From Vespula vulgaris (Eukaryota; Arthropoda; Insecta; Hymenoptera; Vespidae), in the NCBI RefSeq assembly GCF_905475345.1, contig NC_066593.1, positions 357,001 through 421,000 of the forward strand: 64,000 nt of DNA, read 5' to 3'. The translations under genes were made by a program, and so were the position numbers. Each line of letters begins with the position of its first letter. Within the stretch, counting starts at the first letter, position 1. This document shows, in pieces, positions 12,764-26,638 of the stretch. The notes under the pieces are model-generated. The model had not been told where the DNA came from, ran no database searches, and saw nothing but the letters and a program-made list of their open reading frames with translations.

Positions 12764-15700
12764 ATGGCAGGGAAAGATGCGAAGGTGGAATCAAAGTCAA
12801 CAGACGTGGTAAGGCAAGGATTTATGGTTAAACGTTCTCAAAACAAAAAACGTTTCACTCCTGTTAACTACAAGCAACGTTGGTTTGTACTGACTCGTCG
12901 TCATCTCGTGTACTATGATAGCGATGGCGAGGTAAGTACAAAATATTCTATTGGGAAGAATTGTATTTGCTTGTATTGCCTCGTGTAAAGATTGCATAAA
13001 TACATAAGTCTTTTAATGGACTGTGTGAATTTTTTCTAATTTTCTATCTTTATGCTTATAAATAAATTAATTATAGCATATAAAAAATGAATGATTAGAT
13101 TGAATATTCATATATTATTGTATGCATTGTATGAGAATAACTAATATTCAAATAGTTAGTAAACAAATTGTTAACTTTTTTATATGTTCTAATTAAGTAG
13201 AAACATAGATATAATAGATGTCATTAGAAAGAAATATATCAATAGAATAAAGATATCTTGGTTTTGATTAATTTTACATTTGAAGCAGGCAATGAAACGT
13301 AGTGCTGTGGTAAACTATGAACCATTGATCTATCATTTATCAGATATATTATTATCGATGCAACGAGGAGATGTTTAATATGTTTATGTGACCTTCTGCC
13401 AATGTATTATTTAATTTTTTAATAAAGAATCGGCCCATTTCTTGTTGCAGCGGCGCAAAGAACGAGGTCGTATTGCGATTGAAACAGTCCATGTGGTAGA
13501 AACAGCAAATCTTGGTAATAATCCTGGATGTGGGAGTGGGAATACAAAAATAGATACAACTGGTAATGACTTAGGTAGTAGCGGAGGTAACGTACCACCA
13601 GGACTACCATTCCAGATAGGATATCGAGAAGCTGGACAAGAGTACACTCTTTACCTTCTTGCTGCTAGGGAGCAAGATCGATCGGAATGGATACGTGCTA
13701 TCCGCGCTGGTAAATATTCACTTGTTTCATGTTACATTGTTTCGTGTTACGTACATCGCATTACATTATACTACGAGTCTAAGGGAAATAATAGTCGAAT
13801 TAACTCTTCATTTTGTTTTGCTTCAGTATGCTGTGAAAATCCAGGTTTAAGCGATCGTTATCACGTGGGCTTGTGGAGTGGAAAACGTTGGTCATGTTGC
13901 CGTTTATTAACGCGGTCCGCCGAAGGTTGCGATACATGCAGTTCTTGGTCTATGAATGTGACAAACGCTCCAGCGTGTCCGCTTCGAACAATAACTTCTG
14001 CTACGGGAAATGTCACTGCTTCGATTGTCAATCCATCAGCGGATTCTACGATTCAAACGGCGGCAAACGCTGAAACGAACAACAATCCGATCATTCAACC
14101 GCAGGCGTGTTCTACGTTCGGTAAGTAAATATTTAGATTTTAATCGATCTTTTTATTAGAGCCTAGTCAAATCGGTTGTTTTAAACGAGACAGTTATCTC
14201 TTATCTATTCAGTTCGAAAGAAACGCAAGTCGCTCTTTCAATTTAAACAGACGATGTATAATACAGACAATTTATTGCGATGTAGCATGATGTTCATAAT
14301 AGCACTGTCATTGTTTCTTTTATTTCTTCGAGTAGAGTGCAAGTAATCAAATATACGTTATATGTACTAAATCTCTTTGAGATAAAAGGTGCGAGTCTCG
14401 TTTATAAAATGGATTACATTTACTGTAATATCTTAGAAAGTCATCGAATTATAGAATCTTTGGTGTCAAGCCAATATATTTTCTTTTGCATTTAGATCAT
14501 TTTTATCAAAGACATTTTCTATTCAATCAACTTGTCGCGGAATATACTTGCAGGCATATGTATATTCAATGAGAATAGAATGTAATAAGAAAAATGAATG
14601 AAGCGAATTATCAGGAAAGGAGTTGAAAATATATTTAAAGGATAAACGGGCTCATCGAAGAAGCGAGCGCGTATTCTCCCAATATTCTTGTCGCGGTTCG
14701 CAAAAGGTTCGGCAAAGGTGGCTTCTATAAAGGTGAAAGTATGACAGAAAAGGAGGGGACCCTCGACCGCTCGTTATATGTACTTTCGAATCATTCACGA
14801 GTATTAGTTGCGAGTACGTAACCGAAGCGTGTGCTTTCGTCTTTCTCGCTGTGTATCGGTTCGAAGATATTTATTATATATTTGTTGTTCAAAATGTTCG
14901 TCTATCGGGCATTCGTTTTGTGAAAAGTACGCTTTGAATACCAGTGATCCGTATTCACGGGTATGATGGTGATAAGTGTTCTAAAACATGTCGCGAACGC
15001 TGCCACCAACGCTGTTCACTCGGCTGCCGTTAATGCCATTGGACATAGTCTCACCAATGCGGGTACGTCGAATTTATATAAGCAGATTTGCGATCTTTAG
15101 ATTTTCCGCTGATTTTTGCTAAATCGATAATCGCTCGGATGCTCAATAAGGTCAGCGCTTCGTAAAATCGATTGGCGATTAGTGCAGGACAATGCGGGAG
15201 AAATCCGTTGAGAAATATATATGCATCGTAAGATGTATGTCTGTATGCTCGCGCGCGTGCACGCGCGTGTGCGTAACACACACACTTAGCACTCCGATCG
15301 AACTTTCGCTTTTACGCTTTCTATTTGATCTAAAATCTAGAAATCTAAAATAGAAAATTATATCGTTATGATCAAAAAGATGCATGCGCGCACAAATATA
15401 CACATATCTTTTTTGTATACTTTTTGTAAACGTATTTACAGTTAAATCGATAGGATGTTACTTTCAATTTTTATTGTATGATTGATCGTAAAAACGATTG
15501 AGAAGATCAATTTTTATATCGATTTTGTTAATATCCGTGTCTTGTTTTTCTTTTTTCTTTTTTTTTTTTTTTGTTCACTGCATACTATTCCAACGTGGAA
15601 GAGTCATACACGGTTGTTCTTTTTTTTTCTTCATTCTTTTCTCTCTTTTTTTTTTCATAATGCCTTTTAAGACGGATACTAAAGTTTTTTTAGCATCACG

Positions 15701-18700
15701 AAATAAACAATGCCGATGCGCAATTCAATTTGTTTCGTTCTTATGTTTCTACGTGAATTAGTAGTACCAAGTTTTATTTCTGAATTTATATTCGTGATAG
15801 CCGAATTTGTAAGATGTTTCTTGCGAGGGCGTAGCAATAGTACGGGTGCATCGAACGCGATCGGTAGCTGGCGCCGCCCTCATAATTAGTGCAAAAGACT
15901 GGAACGTACAGAATTTTTAAGACGATCATAAACGGTCGATTATGATCGGTTACGTTGTCGAATGAACCACGTACCGTTTCATTTTTATTTCCCTCATCTC
16001 TTTGCATAATAGAGTCATATCGCGATATCTCATTTATTTCTTCTGCGACTAAAGTATATATAGCTGTTAAGAAGATTTCATAATATATATACGATAATTC
16101 TTTTATTTTAGAAAAGAATATAAGAGTTGCTACCTCTGGCTCTTCTTATATTTTAAACTTTTTATAAAAAGCCATTTTTTCTTTTTTTCATATCATTCAG
16201 TCAAAGTGTTTGCCATTGATTGGAATTTTTCTAGTTCAATAACTCTCATACATTAGATTATCAGGTAAATTTAATTATATTAATATTATAAGCAATTTGT
16301 TTTAGCCTGCTTTCTTCTATTAGCTCTAAGACAATATTGCCTTTTAGCGTGTAAATGTGTTTTTAATATAATAATTGGATGCCTTTTAATGTATTGTAGT
16401 TACATAGAATATCGACTATAATTTTTTTTTTGGATTATGCCTATGATCTTACTCAAATAGATATATAGATTTCTATTATAATTTTTTTTTTTTATGATAA
16501 CTCGATTTTCTTTTTTTTTTTCCTTTCTTTTTTGTTTTAAATCTAGAAACACGGCTTGAACAGCATAAAATAGATTATTTGGCGTGCGTTAATAATGCGA
16601 TCACAGTAGACGAACGATAAACGAATTATATTTAGTTCATATTTAAGGGTACCTTTCATGCACACTGTGAACTATTTTAATATATATTTTCCGCGTATAT
16701 ATTATTATGTTATTAGTATCAATAACTGAGTACAGATAATTGCATGTATTTTAAAATTCTCATGCATGCTGCAAACTTAGATCAAGAAAATTGCAAAAAA
16801 CATGAAATTCGGAAATGAACAAAGGAACACATATACACTCCAAACAACAAATGATGAATATTAAGATGCCAACTTCAACAGAAACGTTCCATTCGGCAGG
16901 ATAAATTGTGCATAATGATCAAAGAATTGGTACTGGTATGTATAAAATCTATAAATGTAATTATTTCATCATTTTTGGATTCTTTTTGTGTTAGCAGAAA
17001 TGATTCAGAGTTTACCATGATTTTTATCGAATGAACCACTCAAAATAGACAAAATGTCTAGAATTTAAAGATACTAAACTATTTTTAACTGGTATATTTT
17101 AAGTAGGCTTTCCAATAAGGTATTCCATGCTTTGTAGGGCTTCAATAATTCTGATTATGGTATTTGCATATTTGATCAGTGGTCATGTATTGAATATGCT
17201 TTTACTTGGCTGATGACTTCATCTAAATATGGATAATTTTATTTAAATATGTTATTCAGAAATAACTCTATCTTAATGGTTCTTTTACTTTGAAGCATGT
17301 ATTAATTATAAATTATTATTCTTGTTACAGGTACTCCTTCAACTCCAATAATGCCTGGTGGAACTCCTGGTACTCCATCTTCTAAAAATAAAGTACGTCG
17401 TTAATTTTTTTAACTTATTTGCAGCAAGTGATAAATTTGCAAGGAGTAAAATAATAAATATGTTTTTAGGACAAAATAGTCACAAGGGCCAAGGTTGTGG
17501 TGGCTTTATATCCTTTCCGTGCAATAGAAGCTGGAGATCTTTCTCTTGAAAAAGTAATAGTATTATACAATAGTGCTAGATACATACAAGTTCGAATGAT
17601 ATCCGTGTTTTATATTAATTCATTAATTTCATAGGGGGCAGAATATGAGGTATTAGATGATTCTCAGGAACATTGGTGGAAGGTGAAAGACGAGCATGGG
17701 TAATTCCATAAACGTATATCAATGGGGGGAGAAGAGAAAGACGTGATAAATATAAAACATAATAAAATTTTTATTTCAGATCAATTGGCTATATTCCTAG
17801 TAACTATGTCAAAGAAAAAGAACTCTTAGGATTGCAGAAATATGAGTAAGTACTTTTGTCTTTTGTTGTTGATCTTCAGATGTTCGCGATAGGTGATTTT
17901 TTACTTTTGTAATGCAGATGGTACGTGGGTGATATGTCAAGACAACGAGCGGAATCTTTACTGAAGCAAGAAGAAAAGGAGGGATGTTTCGTCGTTCGTA
18001 ATTCTTCAACGAAAGGTCTTTATACACTTTCACTTTATACAAAAATGTAAGCATTTATCTTAAATCAATTTAACTTCGCTACTCCGATCGAAATCGATTA
18101 TTTCTTTATAATACGCTCGATTGTATTTTTTGCAGTCCACATCCACACGTAAAACACTATCATATAAAGCAAAGTTCGCGAGGAGAATTCTACCTCTCGG
18201 AAAAGCATTGTTGCAGCTCGATTCCTGATCTTGTGAATTACCATCGACATAATAGCGGGGGACTCGCGAGTCGATTAAAGACGAGTCCTTGCGATAGACC
18301 AGTTCCACCTACCGCCGGCCTCAGTCATGGTTAATAAAATATTAATTTCGTTCGAACGTTCGAAGAATGATTAAATCGATGTTATTACGATCTACCGTTT
18401 AATGATTGCAGATAAATGGGAAATAGATCCGGCAGAACTACATCTACTAGACGAATTAGGCTCCGGTCAATTTGGAGTGGTACGAAGAGGAAAGTGGCGT
18501 GGTTCTATCGACGTTGCTGTGAAAATGATGAAAGAAGGAACTATGTCCGAAGATGATTTTATAGAAGAAGCAAAAGTCATGACGTAAGTACAGTACTGCC
18601 TTTATTCTATACGGCACTTAAACTCTGAACACATGTATTCTTACATTTCGATTATTCTTTTTTTTTTTTTTTTTTTATTAGGAAGCTACAGCATCAAAAT

Positions 18701-19655
18701 CTCGTCCAACTGTATGGTGTTTGCAGTAAAGACAGACCGATATACATTGTCACAGAGTATATGCGGCATGGATCTCTTCTCAACTACCTCCGTCGTCACG
18801 AAACTACGTTAGGTGCAAATGTTGGTCTTCTGTTGGATATGTGCATACAGGTGAAATTATTATATAGCACGTTTTCCTGTTACATTATACATCATGTTAA
18901 TAATATTCTTTGTTTTTTTTCTAGCATATTCAGAGATTACCATATGCAAAATGGAAAAATCTGATCGAATAAAAACTTTCCAAAATACTGGTTTCAGGTC
19001 TGTAAAGGAATGGCATATTTGGAGAGACATAACTATATCCACAGAGACCTTGCAGCACGCAATTGCTTAGTTGGATCTGAAAACGTAGTGAAAGTGGCCG
19101 ATTTCGGTTTGGCAAGGTAATGTTTATATCGCACGATTAATTTTGCTTTCAATAATGGATAAATGATTTCCGATTTAATGTGATAAAAATGCGTGTTAAT
19201 CAGGTGAGAAATGCTTTTAGATATGTCCTAGATGATCAGTATACCAGTAGCGGGGGTACTAAATTTCCAATTAAATGGGCACCGCCAGAAGTGTTGAACT
19301 ATACTCGATTCAGTTCTAAATCGGACGTCTGGGCGTACGGGGTACTGATGTGGGAAATTTTTACCTGTGGAAAAATGCCTTACGGTCGTCTCAAGAATAC
19401 CGAGGTCGTCGATAGAGTTCAACGTGGAATTATATTAGAAAGACCGAAGGCTTGCTTCAAAGAAGTTTACGAGGTTGATTATTATATCTCTGCTTTGAAT
19501 GAATTAACGTAAAAAGAGGAAATCATTTTTATGAGACAAATGCCGTATTTTAGGTAATGCGGAAGTGTTGGGCACACTGTCCGGAAGTCCGACCTTCTTT
19601 TCGTGTTCTTAAGGAACAGCTCATTAGCGTTTCTCAAGGCCTTCTCAATGATTGA
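12764..19655 (+). CDS. Btk29A: Tec-family tyrosine kinase Btk29A, long isoform
   Basis: Fourteen exons join in phase: 12764-12931, 13451-13709, 13827-14120, 17331-17392, 17470-17553, 17635-17699, 17780-17845, 17918-18046, 18136-18329, 18412-18583, 18682-18850, 18998-19116, 19221-19473 and 19554-19655, giving 711 aa. Domains in order: PH (about 15-142, phosphoinositide binding), BTK zinc motif (YHVGLW and SCC, about 150-180), Ser/Thr-rich linker, SH3 (about 268-323, ALYPF and IPSNYV), SH2 (about 333-425, WYVGDMSR and CFVVRNSS) and kinase (about 447-705). Catalytic features are intact: GSGQFG 457-462, Lys478 (VAVK), HRDLAARN at 569-576, DFG 589-591, and activation-loop Tyr601 in DDQYTSS, equivalent to Tyr551 of human BTK. 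The enzyme is cytoplasmic and membrane-recruited, and acts downstream of Src kinases on the actin cytoskeleton and ring canals. The stop is TGA followed by C, and the frame stays open for 122 more codons. Confidence 0.96.
14963..15062 (+). CDS. Btk29A: Alternative first coding exon of Btk29A (short isoform)
   Basis: In the 3.2-kb intron between the BTK-motif exon and the exon at 17331, an ATGATG opens a frame of 33 codons plus one base, ending at a consensus donor (G then GTACGT). The phase matches the 17331 exon, giving the junction ...SLTNAG-TPSTPIMPGG. The resulting protein of about 504 aa lacks PH and BTK motifs but keeps SH3-SH2-kinase. Drosophila Btk29A is known to make long and short isoforms of this kind. 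The short peptide is alanine/histidine-rich. A promoter must lie just upstream, around 14600-14960; no core element was identified. Confidence 0.75.
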
Positions 19656-20024
19656 CTCAACCTTCTCCGGTGTATGCGCCTTTCTTCACCCTCTGGCCGA
19701 TCAATACAATACATAAAGTCTCCATCGTCATTGGAGCAATCGACTTCTGTTCTAGCATCCTCTAATTCATCGTGCAATTCTTCGACATTACCTTCATCAC
19801 ACAAAACTCGTGCACCGGCCTCTTTGCCTTCCTCGGTCAACTTCCTACATCAATCATCGACCATATCTAGACCAGAAGAGGAAGAATCATCTTCGCAAAG
19901 CACGACTCATCACTTGGCTAGTCAACCATCCGCAAGTTCATCTAACGTTTGCGACATCTGCAGTTCTTATGGACATCCGTGGATAGAACTTTGCAAGGCA
20001 ATACGGGCTACTAAAGATAAATGA
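19656..20024 (+). CDS. Btk29A: Candidate stop-codon readthrough extension of Btk29A
   Basis: Immediately after the Btk29A TGA (19653-19655) the same frame stays open for 122 codons, to a TAA at 20022-20024. The peptide is Ser/Thr-rich with an acidic patch (RPEEEESSSQ) and ends in a Cys-containing, non-low-complexity tail (NVCDICSSYGHPWIELCKAI). The stop context is UGA-C, the most readthrough-prone class in insects. The frame after a true stop should close quickly in AT-rich 3' UTR, so this length is suggestive. Alternatives are chance or a splice variant that removes the stop. No protein evidence is available here. Confidence 0.5.
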   Translation, partial: LNLLRCMRLSSPSGRSIQYIKSPSSLEQSTSVLASSNSSCNSSTLPSSHKTRAPASLPSSVNFLHQSSTISRPEEEESSSQSTTHHLASQPSASSSNVCDICSSYGHPWIELCKAIRATKDK

Positions 20025-21250
20025 ATATTTTCGTTTATTTGTAATATAGTGACTACACATCGTTTTTGCTTCATAAAATGCTTAAATACAAGCTGCCCTC
20101 TGTTTTTAGTCTTCACAACGAGAAAATTAGAGTAAAATTGGAAGGAAATTGAGGAAGAAATATAATAAATAATAAAAAAGAGTGCGTGTAAAGACGGGGT
20201 TCTAAAAAGCTTCTTTACTGAAATATCGCTATTAAGACAAGAATTAGTTGTACGTTTGAAACATCTTATATTACAATAAATGTTTAAGATATAAGCGAGT
20301 TGTGGCATGTGTAACCATTGATAATGATTTTGGTATTTTTTATTTTCTTATCGTTTCAATATCGAACAATTAAGAAAGTGATATGTTTTAGACTGTGTAG
20401 TAATTCACTGATCAATGTTAGCTTACAATATCTAATAGAATAATGGCCTCGATGTAACAACGATATTCGTCAGCATTTTTAAATCGATCTACTTTCATAT
20501 TTTGTTATGCTCGTTTACGTTTATCCTATTATTATTTTAACTTTAAAAGCGTTTATAAAAATTTATGACGTCCATAATGTTTGTTGATATCTTTCATTCG
20601 CCACACCATAATTTCATTAAAAATCTATTTGCGGATTATAATCAGGTACTATAATGATTATACAGTGCAAAAACGATCGTGGTTACGGCCAATAATAAAC
20701 TTGATGTAACGTCCATTCGATCGTTTAAAGATTTTTTACTTTTTACATGAAATTATACTGCAATATTTTAAATAATTCTATACATGCACGAATATCCCAG
20801 GATAAAATGATATTTTCTCGAGTCATAACACATTTATTTGAAAAGAAAATGTTATTCTTTATTATATCATACCTTCTTATACACTTCGGGAGAGACTGAA
20901 CGTGATATATTTAAAACGAAAGAACTACCATGGTAGTATACACTGATGGACTGAGGCAGAATGACATATTGAAGCCAACTGGAAGCCAGTGGAAAATGCT
21001 GAAACAAAATAACATTTCTAGGGGATCCTGCCAATATTCTTATAGCATGCATACACTTAATTTATATAGTATTAGCAACGTATTAAATAATAATAGAAAA
21101 TAAGGGACGACGAAGAAGAGAAATTTCTCTTTGAAAATATCTTTTAGATTAGAAAAAGAGATATCGATATTACACTTCATAATATAAATAAAAAATATAT
21201 GTATATATATACATACACACATACATACATATATGCGTATATACATATAC

Positions 21251-21281
<31 letters not shown>

Positions 21282-21818
21282 AAATATGTAGATTTTGAAA
21301 GTGATAAAAAAGGTGACATCCATTATTTTTTTTTGGAAAATCCAGCATTTATAATAAAATTAATATTAGTGCGCAATAATAATCAACCTTTAGAATTTCA
21401 CATCACTTTCAAAATGAGAAATTTGTATGCAGCACGTAATACTTCTGATGTCCAATGTAAGTTTGATCAACGCAATCGTATAAATCGAACTCTTTTTAGC
21501 ACGATAAAACGTCTGGCTATTGTGTTAATGCAATCTTTGAGAGATACCGTGTTGTATGGCCATAACACATACTATTATTTTTTAATACTTATTGTTAGTA
21601 TAAATTTATGTTAAATTGCAAATACATCTGAATATCGATAAAATGTTATGTATTAGATAGACAAATCGATACAGAGAGCCAAATAATAACAGGATGGATA
21701 AATTGTTTTGTACGTTTTTGTCTTTGAGCACAAAAATAAAATAAATAGCTTTCTGTATGAATCTGTTCACGATATAAATATGAATGTATATACAACCTTT
21801 GCTTGAAGTTGAACAGGC
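20025..21818. other. Btk29A 3' UTR and spacer before PNISR
   Basis: An AATAAA hexamer at 20275-20280 is a likely Btk29A poly(A) signal. An ATAC/TA-rich microsatellite lies at about 21198-21282. The ORFs at 21040-21348 and 21333-21614 have no domain character and were not called. The 3' UTR of the minus-strand PNISR gene lies at the right end. Confidence 0.5.
21198..21282. repeat. AT/ATAC-rich microsatellite
   Basis: An imperfect run of TA, ATAC and CATA units lies between the Btk29A and PNISR 3' ends. Confidence 0.85.
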
Positions 21819-24800
21819 TCAATTCCTGAATCGATGCGATGACTTCTTACCATCACGAGTGTTCCATTGATGTGACTTTGATTGCGACCTTCTACGATCC
21901 CTAGATCTAGACTGACTTCTCCTTCTACTTCTAGAAACGTAAGATCGCGATCTGTGACGATCTCGCGAACGGGATCGTGATCTTTCTCTGGTTCTTGAAG
22001 AGGACTTTCGTTTAACCCTTATACGCGATTTGCTACGCCTTATCGAACGAGATCGACTTCTTCTTTCTCTGGAATGCGAATGAGACTTCTTTTTTCCACT
22101 AGAACGCGATCGGGACCATTTTCTTGATCCAGACAGAGACCTAGATCTTCGGCAGCTTCTAGATCGAGATCTTAATCGTTTTCGATTTCGTGATTTCGAT
22201 CTGCGCTTTCTACTGGACCTGTAATTGCTCGACCTTGAACGTCGCCCCTTACGGGACTTTACCGATCTCGATCTCGACGAGCGTTTTCGCGTACGTTCCG
22301 ATGAACGGGATCTCGATTTCTTGCTCCTTGATTTACTTCTACTTTTAGACTTTCGTTTCCTTTGATCTCGATCACTTTTCTTACTTAATTTTTTGTTCTT
22401 CTTCGTCGAATTATGACTTGTATCAGAGCTCGTTGATTCAGAATTACTAGATTCAGAATTAACTGATGCCGAAGGGGTACCGGCTTTTACCACATCCGCA
22501 GAGGCATTTACTTCTCGTGGACTTTGTCCGTCACTCGACAAACTTTCAGATGCTGCTCTTTGAATATTTACCGTTTCTTTCTCATCAACTAAAGTGTGAT
22601 GTTATGGAGTTATACTTGATAATGCAATAATCTCTTTTAGTTTTATTATTTTCAATACATACCTGTATCTCTGCAGCTAGTATTACCAATATGATTTTCC
22701 TGTTGTACATTGTATTGATCTTCGTTTTCCTCTTCTGCCGCAAGACGTGCTTCTATCTCCTTCTCTGTCTTTTTGAATGCCTGCTGCCGACGTCTCAAAG
22801 TTTCCTGTAAAACGATTAACGTCAGATATAGACTCTTCCTTCCCACGTTCTCTCTTTTCTTTCTTTTTTCTCTTTTACCGAAACCGTTACGATCTAAAAT
22901 GTATATTAAATACCATCAGCTCTTCGTCACTATCATTGTTTTGGAGTTGTTCTTGCTCATTCTGTTCTTCCTCGGATTCGCTATTACTGTCGCCGTAGAT
23001 GCCCAGACCTATGACACACAAATATTTAGTTAAATCCATTTTAAAATTCTCACACTGATCCTTAAACGTGAAAGAACATACGTTGAACCAATAAATTTGC
23101 TGCTGCTATTTCATTATAAAATGTCCTGAGAGACATCTTCATTTTGTAATCTGTCAGTAAATATTGAAAGTGCAACATTGCACAAACAGTAACTTTTGCA
23201 AGCGACTGTTTCTACAACCATCCTTAGGGAAACACAGCACGTGGAAGATCATAAATACATATATAACTTACCAAGTTTTCGAGTGATCTGAGCAAGAGGG
23301 GCCGTGTTGTTGAAGGATGCGACTGAGTGCTCTCCTGCAGGGGCTTACAATACACACGCATTTAGTAATCAATCGCTAAGAGTTACTTTGCGGATACCAC
23401 CCCCCCTCCCCAAAAAACACATATTGTAAATTACGCTGCTCAGCGTTTTGTAAGGAGAGAGACAACTCTGTTCCTCACATAGCTGAAAAAGCTTTTATTC
23501 TTATCTCATTAAACTATCAAAACTGAGATTTTTCGTAAGTTTAAATTAATAAGATATTATTTTACAATATCTTAAGCTTACAGGTATCAATTAATGAATG
23601 TAATATACCTATACACAAGCGTGCACGCGCACGCTCTTATATTGCACTTTAATGATGATAAAAATTATTAAAATCTCTACCAACTACAGCATGTTATTAT
23701 ATTCAATGCAATATAATATAAAAGAGAGACAATATTCTTACGTTCGAATAAAAATATAAAGATATTTACGTAAGTTTCTTGAAACGACACCGTCAAGGCG
23801 TTCTTTCGCGATCAATGATCGATAACTGAGAACGGTAGGTCCGTCTTTACACGATTTATCCCTTGAATCGTATAAATTAATGCATAACATGCTGTAATTT
23901 AGTAAATGAACCGAATTGATGAATCGTTATCACTAATAGAAGAATAAAAAATAAATTTCTCATAAGAGTAAATGTGACAGTGACAGTACTTATGTATGAA
24001 ACATGAGATTCATGAACTTTCAAGCTATATGTCAAACGTGTTGTACGACCCCACCTGTCCAATTTTCGTGTGAAAGTAATCGTACGAAAGTAATCGTGCG
24101 CTTATCGCGCATATACAAGTACATTTTGATACATCTTTTCATACGTCTTTACGTATCCTCCATTAGTAGTTAATGGAACAAGCGTACAACTAAACTCTTA
24201 TCCTTGATACATAATAATATATCGTCAGATAGAGTTTTATTTTTATTATTTTTGTATTACGAATTCTACACTTCATCGATCACATATTCGACCAGCATAT
24301 GTTTATGTCAACACGTTGGAGCACGATAAAATAATATATACTATAGTATAAGCATACTTTATAACACACCGCTTCTCAAAACTCCGTAATTTTCTTCCGA
24401 ATTTAATGCAAAAATTGTATGTATGGCATTCTGTTAACGTATAATGTTTAAACTAACGATATAATCACAATAAACTAATATAGAAGTAGAGTAAAGGCTT
24501 CATACTCCTGGAAGAGAAAATCAGATGTCCTGCAACTGTCAAATAATTAAGCCTATGGATTAAAAAATCTTTGTTTAATGTTGTAAATATTGCATTATAC
24601 AATGGGGCCGATAGTGCTCTCCATGACATGGCACAAAATTCATGTAAATTAAGTATTATATATTGACGAGGAAAAATATGAAGTTTCGTTATGTTAGTGT
24701 TATCATGTGTATCTGGAGTACCTTTGGCACGTGCGCGATTCCAAACCTCTCTGCATACTACCCCAATTTCTTCATTCGTTACTTCCAAAAGAATTTCTGT

Positions 24801-26638
24801 TAGAGATCTTCGAACTTTCAACATCTATGGCACAAAATTAGCTGTAAATTCGTATATGACTCATAGTACGTTAAAAAAAAGACGACGTTCAATTATTTAC
24901 CACATCCTGCAAAATTTCCTCTTGCGATCGTTTAACGGTAACGGGCATTCCACCAGAGACCGGTGTCGGACTATTATCAGCGGCTATACTTGGCTCAGGT
25001 GAATCAGCATCTCGAAAACGTGACTTTCTTGGACGAATAACATCTGGTGTACGTTCGTAATTCTTTTTGTTAATATTCTGTTCGGTCGAACTTGTCTCGA
25101 ATTCTTGATCTACTTCTTTTTCCGAATCTGAATCCTACGTAGAAAATCAAGTTTCGATTGTACTTTACGAATTTTATTGATTTATCGTATACTTACAAAT
25201 TTACTTTTCGAAGGATTAAGAACTAAACGAGCCTCATCCTCGGCCTTTTTACGAGCTTCTATTTCTTGTTTTCTTAAAATTTCTTGTCTTTCTCGTTCTA
25301 CTGCTTTTTGTTTTTCCCTTTCCATTTTTTCTAATCCTTCTCTAATCCATGCTGGCAATTGACGACGTTTTGCTGCATCTGTGAAGTGATCATATTTATT
25401 GGAATTTTGCTTTTTATTATTTCTTAAAAATCATTTTGGAAATTCCTCTATATTTACCGATGGTAGTAGTCGTATCTTCTTCTGGCGTTTTTTCCCTATT
25501 GTTTCTACATCTTACTGCATCGATAGGTCTCATATGTGGTATTCGATTGGTATGCCGAATACCTTTCATATAAAGTAATGGCTGAGAAGGCACTGCAGTT
25601 GAAGATTCACCAGACCAGAAGTTACTGACCTAAGGTTACACGCGTTATGTAAATGTGCTTGCAAAGTAGAGGCAAGACTTGATAAAACAAATTTTTCTTA
25701 TCATCATATCTTTTTTCTATTAAGAGATACTAACTTGTTGATTATAAGGTTGCGACGGAGGTGCAGAATTATAAGAATAGAGCGATGGTGTTACTGGAGG
25801 CGGTACGTTAAATTCTGTAGTCGATATCGTTGGACCAGGTGGAATGATAGGTAACGTAGGTACTCCTACAGGTTTTCCGTCAGGACCTACAGTAACTCCA
25901 GGAGGTGGAACACCAGTCCACTCCCAAGTTCCAGTACTGGAGTTAGAAGTGTTCCAATGTCCCCATTGACTCCATTGAGCCCAAGCGTCTGATGACATTT
26001 AAGTTTTTTATATATATATATGTATGTATGTATTACAAGTATTTTATAAAGATAAGCTGATATATGATATAAGTTGTTATATTACCAGAACCACTAATCG
26101 TGGGAGCAGGTGGTGCCGGTGGAATATCATCTTCTTTGGTATCCATATCCATAGGTGCTTCACCACTACTATCGTTCCCTGGGCACAGGGAATCGATCGA
26201 TGGTGGTGGTGGAGCAGGTGGAACAACCGTTTCTTTCATTTTTATCCATTGTTGAGCTAATGCAGCCCAATCAACTATGGTAACGTATAATTTATTATTT
26301 CATTATTGCTACTGACGACAAAAGTAAAAGTTTAATAGATTTGATATAATGGAACCGTATATTACGGAAAATACGATAAACAGCATTATTTTTGATCTTT
26401 CAGAATGTTGGAGATTATGGATTTATAGAGACAGAACAAATAATTTATGTAGCTATACATTCAATATCAAAAAGTATAATACACTTTTGATTCATGGTAA
26501 GATAATTAGGAATGCAAATTAATAAATTTCATTTGTTAGCCTACCTTGATCATTACTCATATTTTGATATGCTGAAGGATTTAAGGCCCATTGCGTTGGA
26601 TAATCTTTCCCTTCAAACATGTCGCCACTCATTTTCAT
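21819..26638 (-). CDS. PNISR-like serine/arginine-rich splicing protein
   Basis: Eleven exons join in phase: 26545-26638, 26086-26274, 25735-25988, 25458-25629, 25197-25378, 24901-25134, 24722-24824, 23272-23334, 22914-23008, 22663-22804 and 21819-22588, giving 765 aa. The N-terminal VDWAALAQQWIKMKE matches the conserved block of vertebrate PNISR (SFRS18), a nuclear-speckle protein that binds the exon-junction-linked protein pinin. Next come Trp/Pro/Gly-rich segments, the helix RRQLPAWIREGLEKMEREKQ, a conserved helix VRRSLTEILLEVTNEEIGVV, and the block FNNTAPLAQITRKLGLGIYG. The C-terminal 200 residues are a classical RS domain (dense SR/RS dipeptides), a substrate of SRPK/CLK kinases. The second ATG (26630-26632) has a better context and may be the true start, two residues later. 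The RS-coding ORF alone is intronless. Confidence 0.85.
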
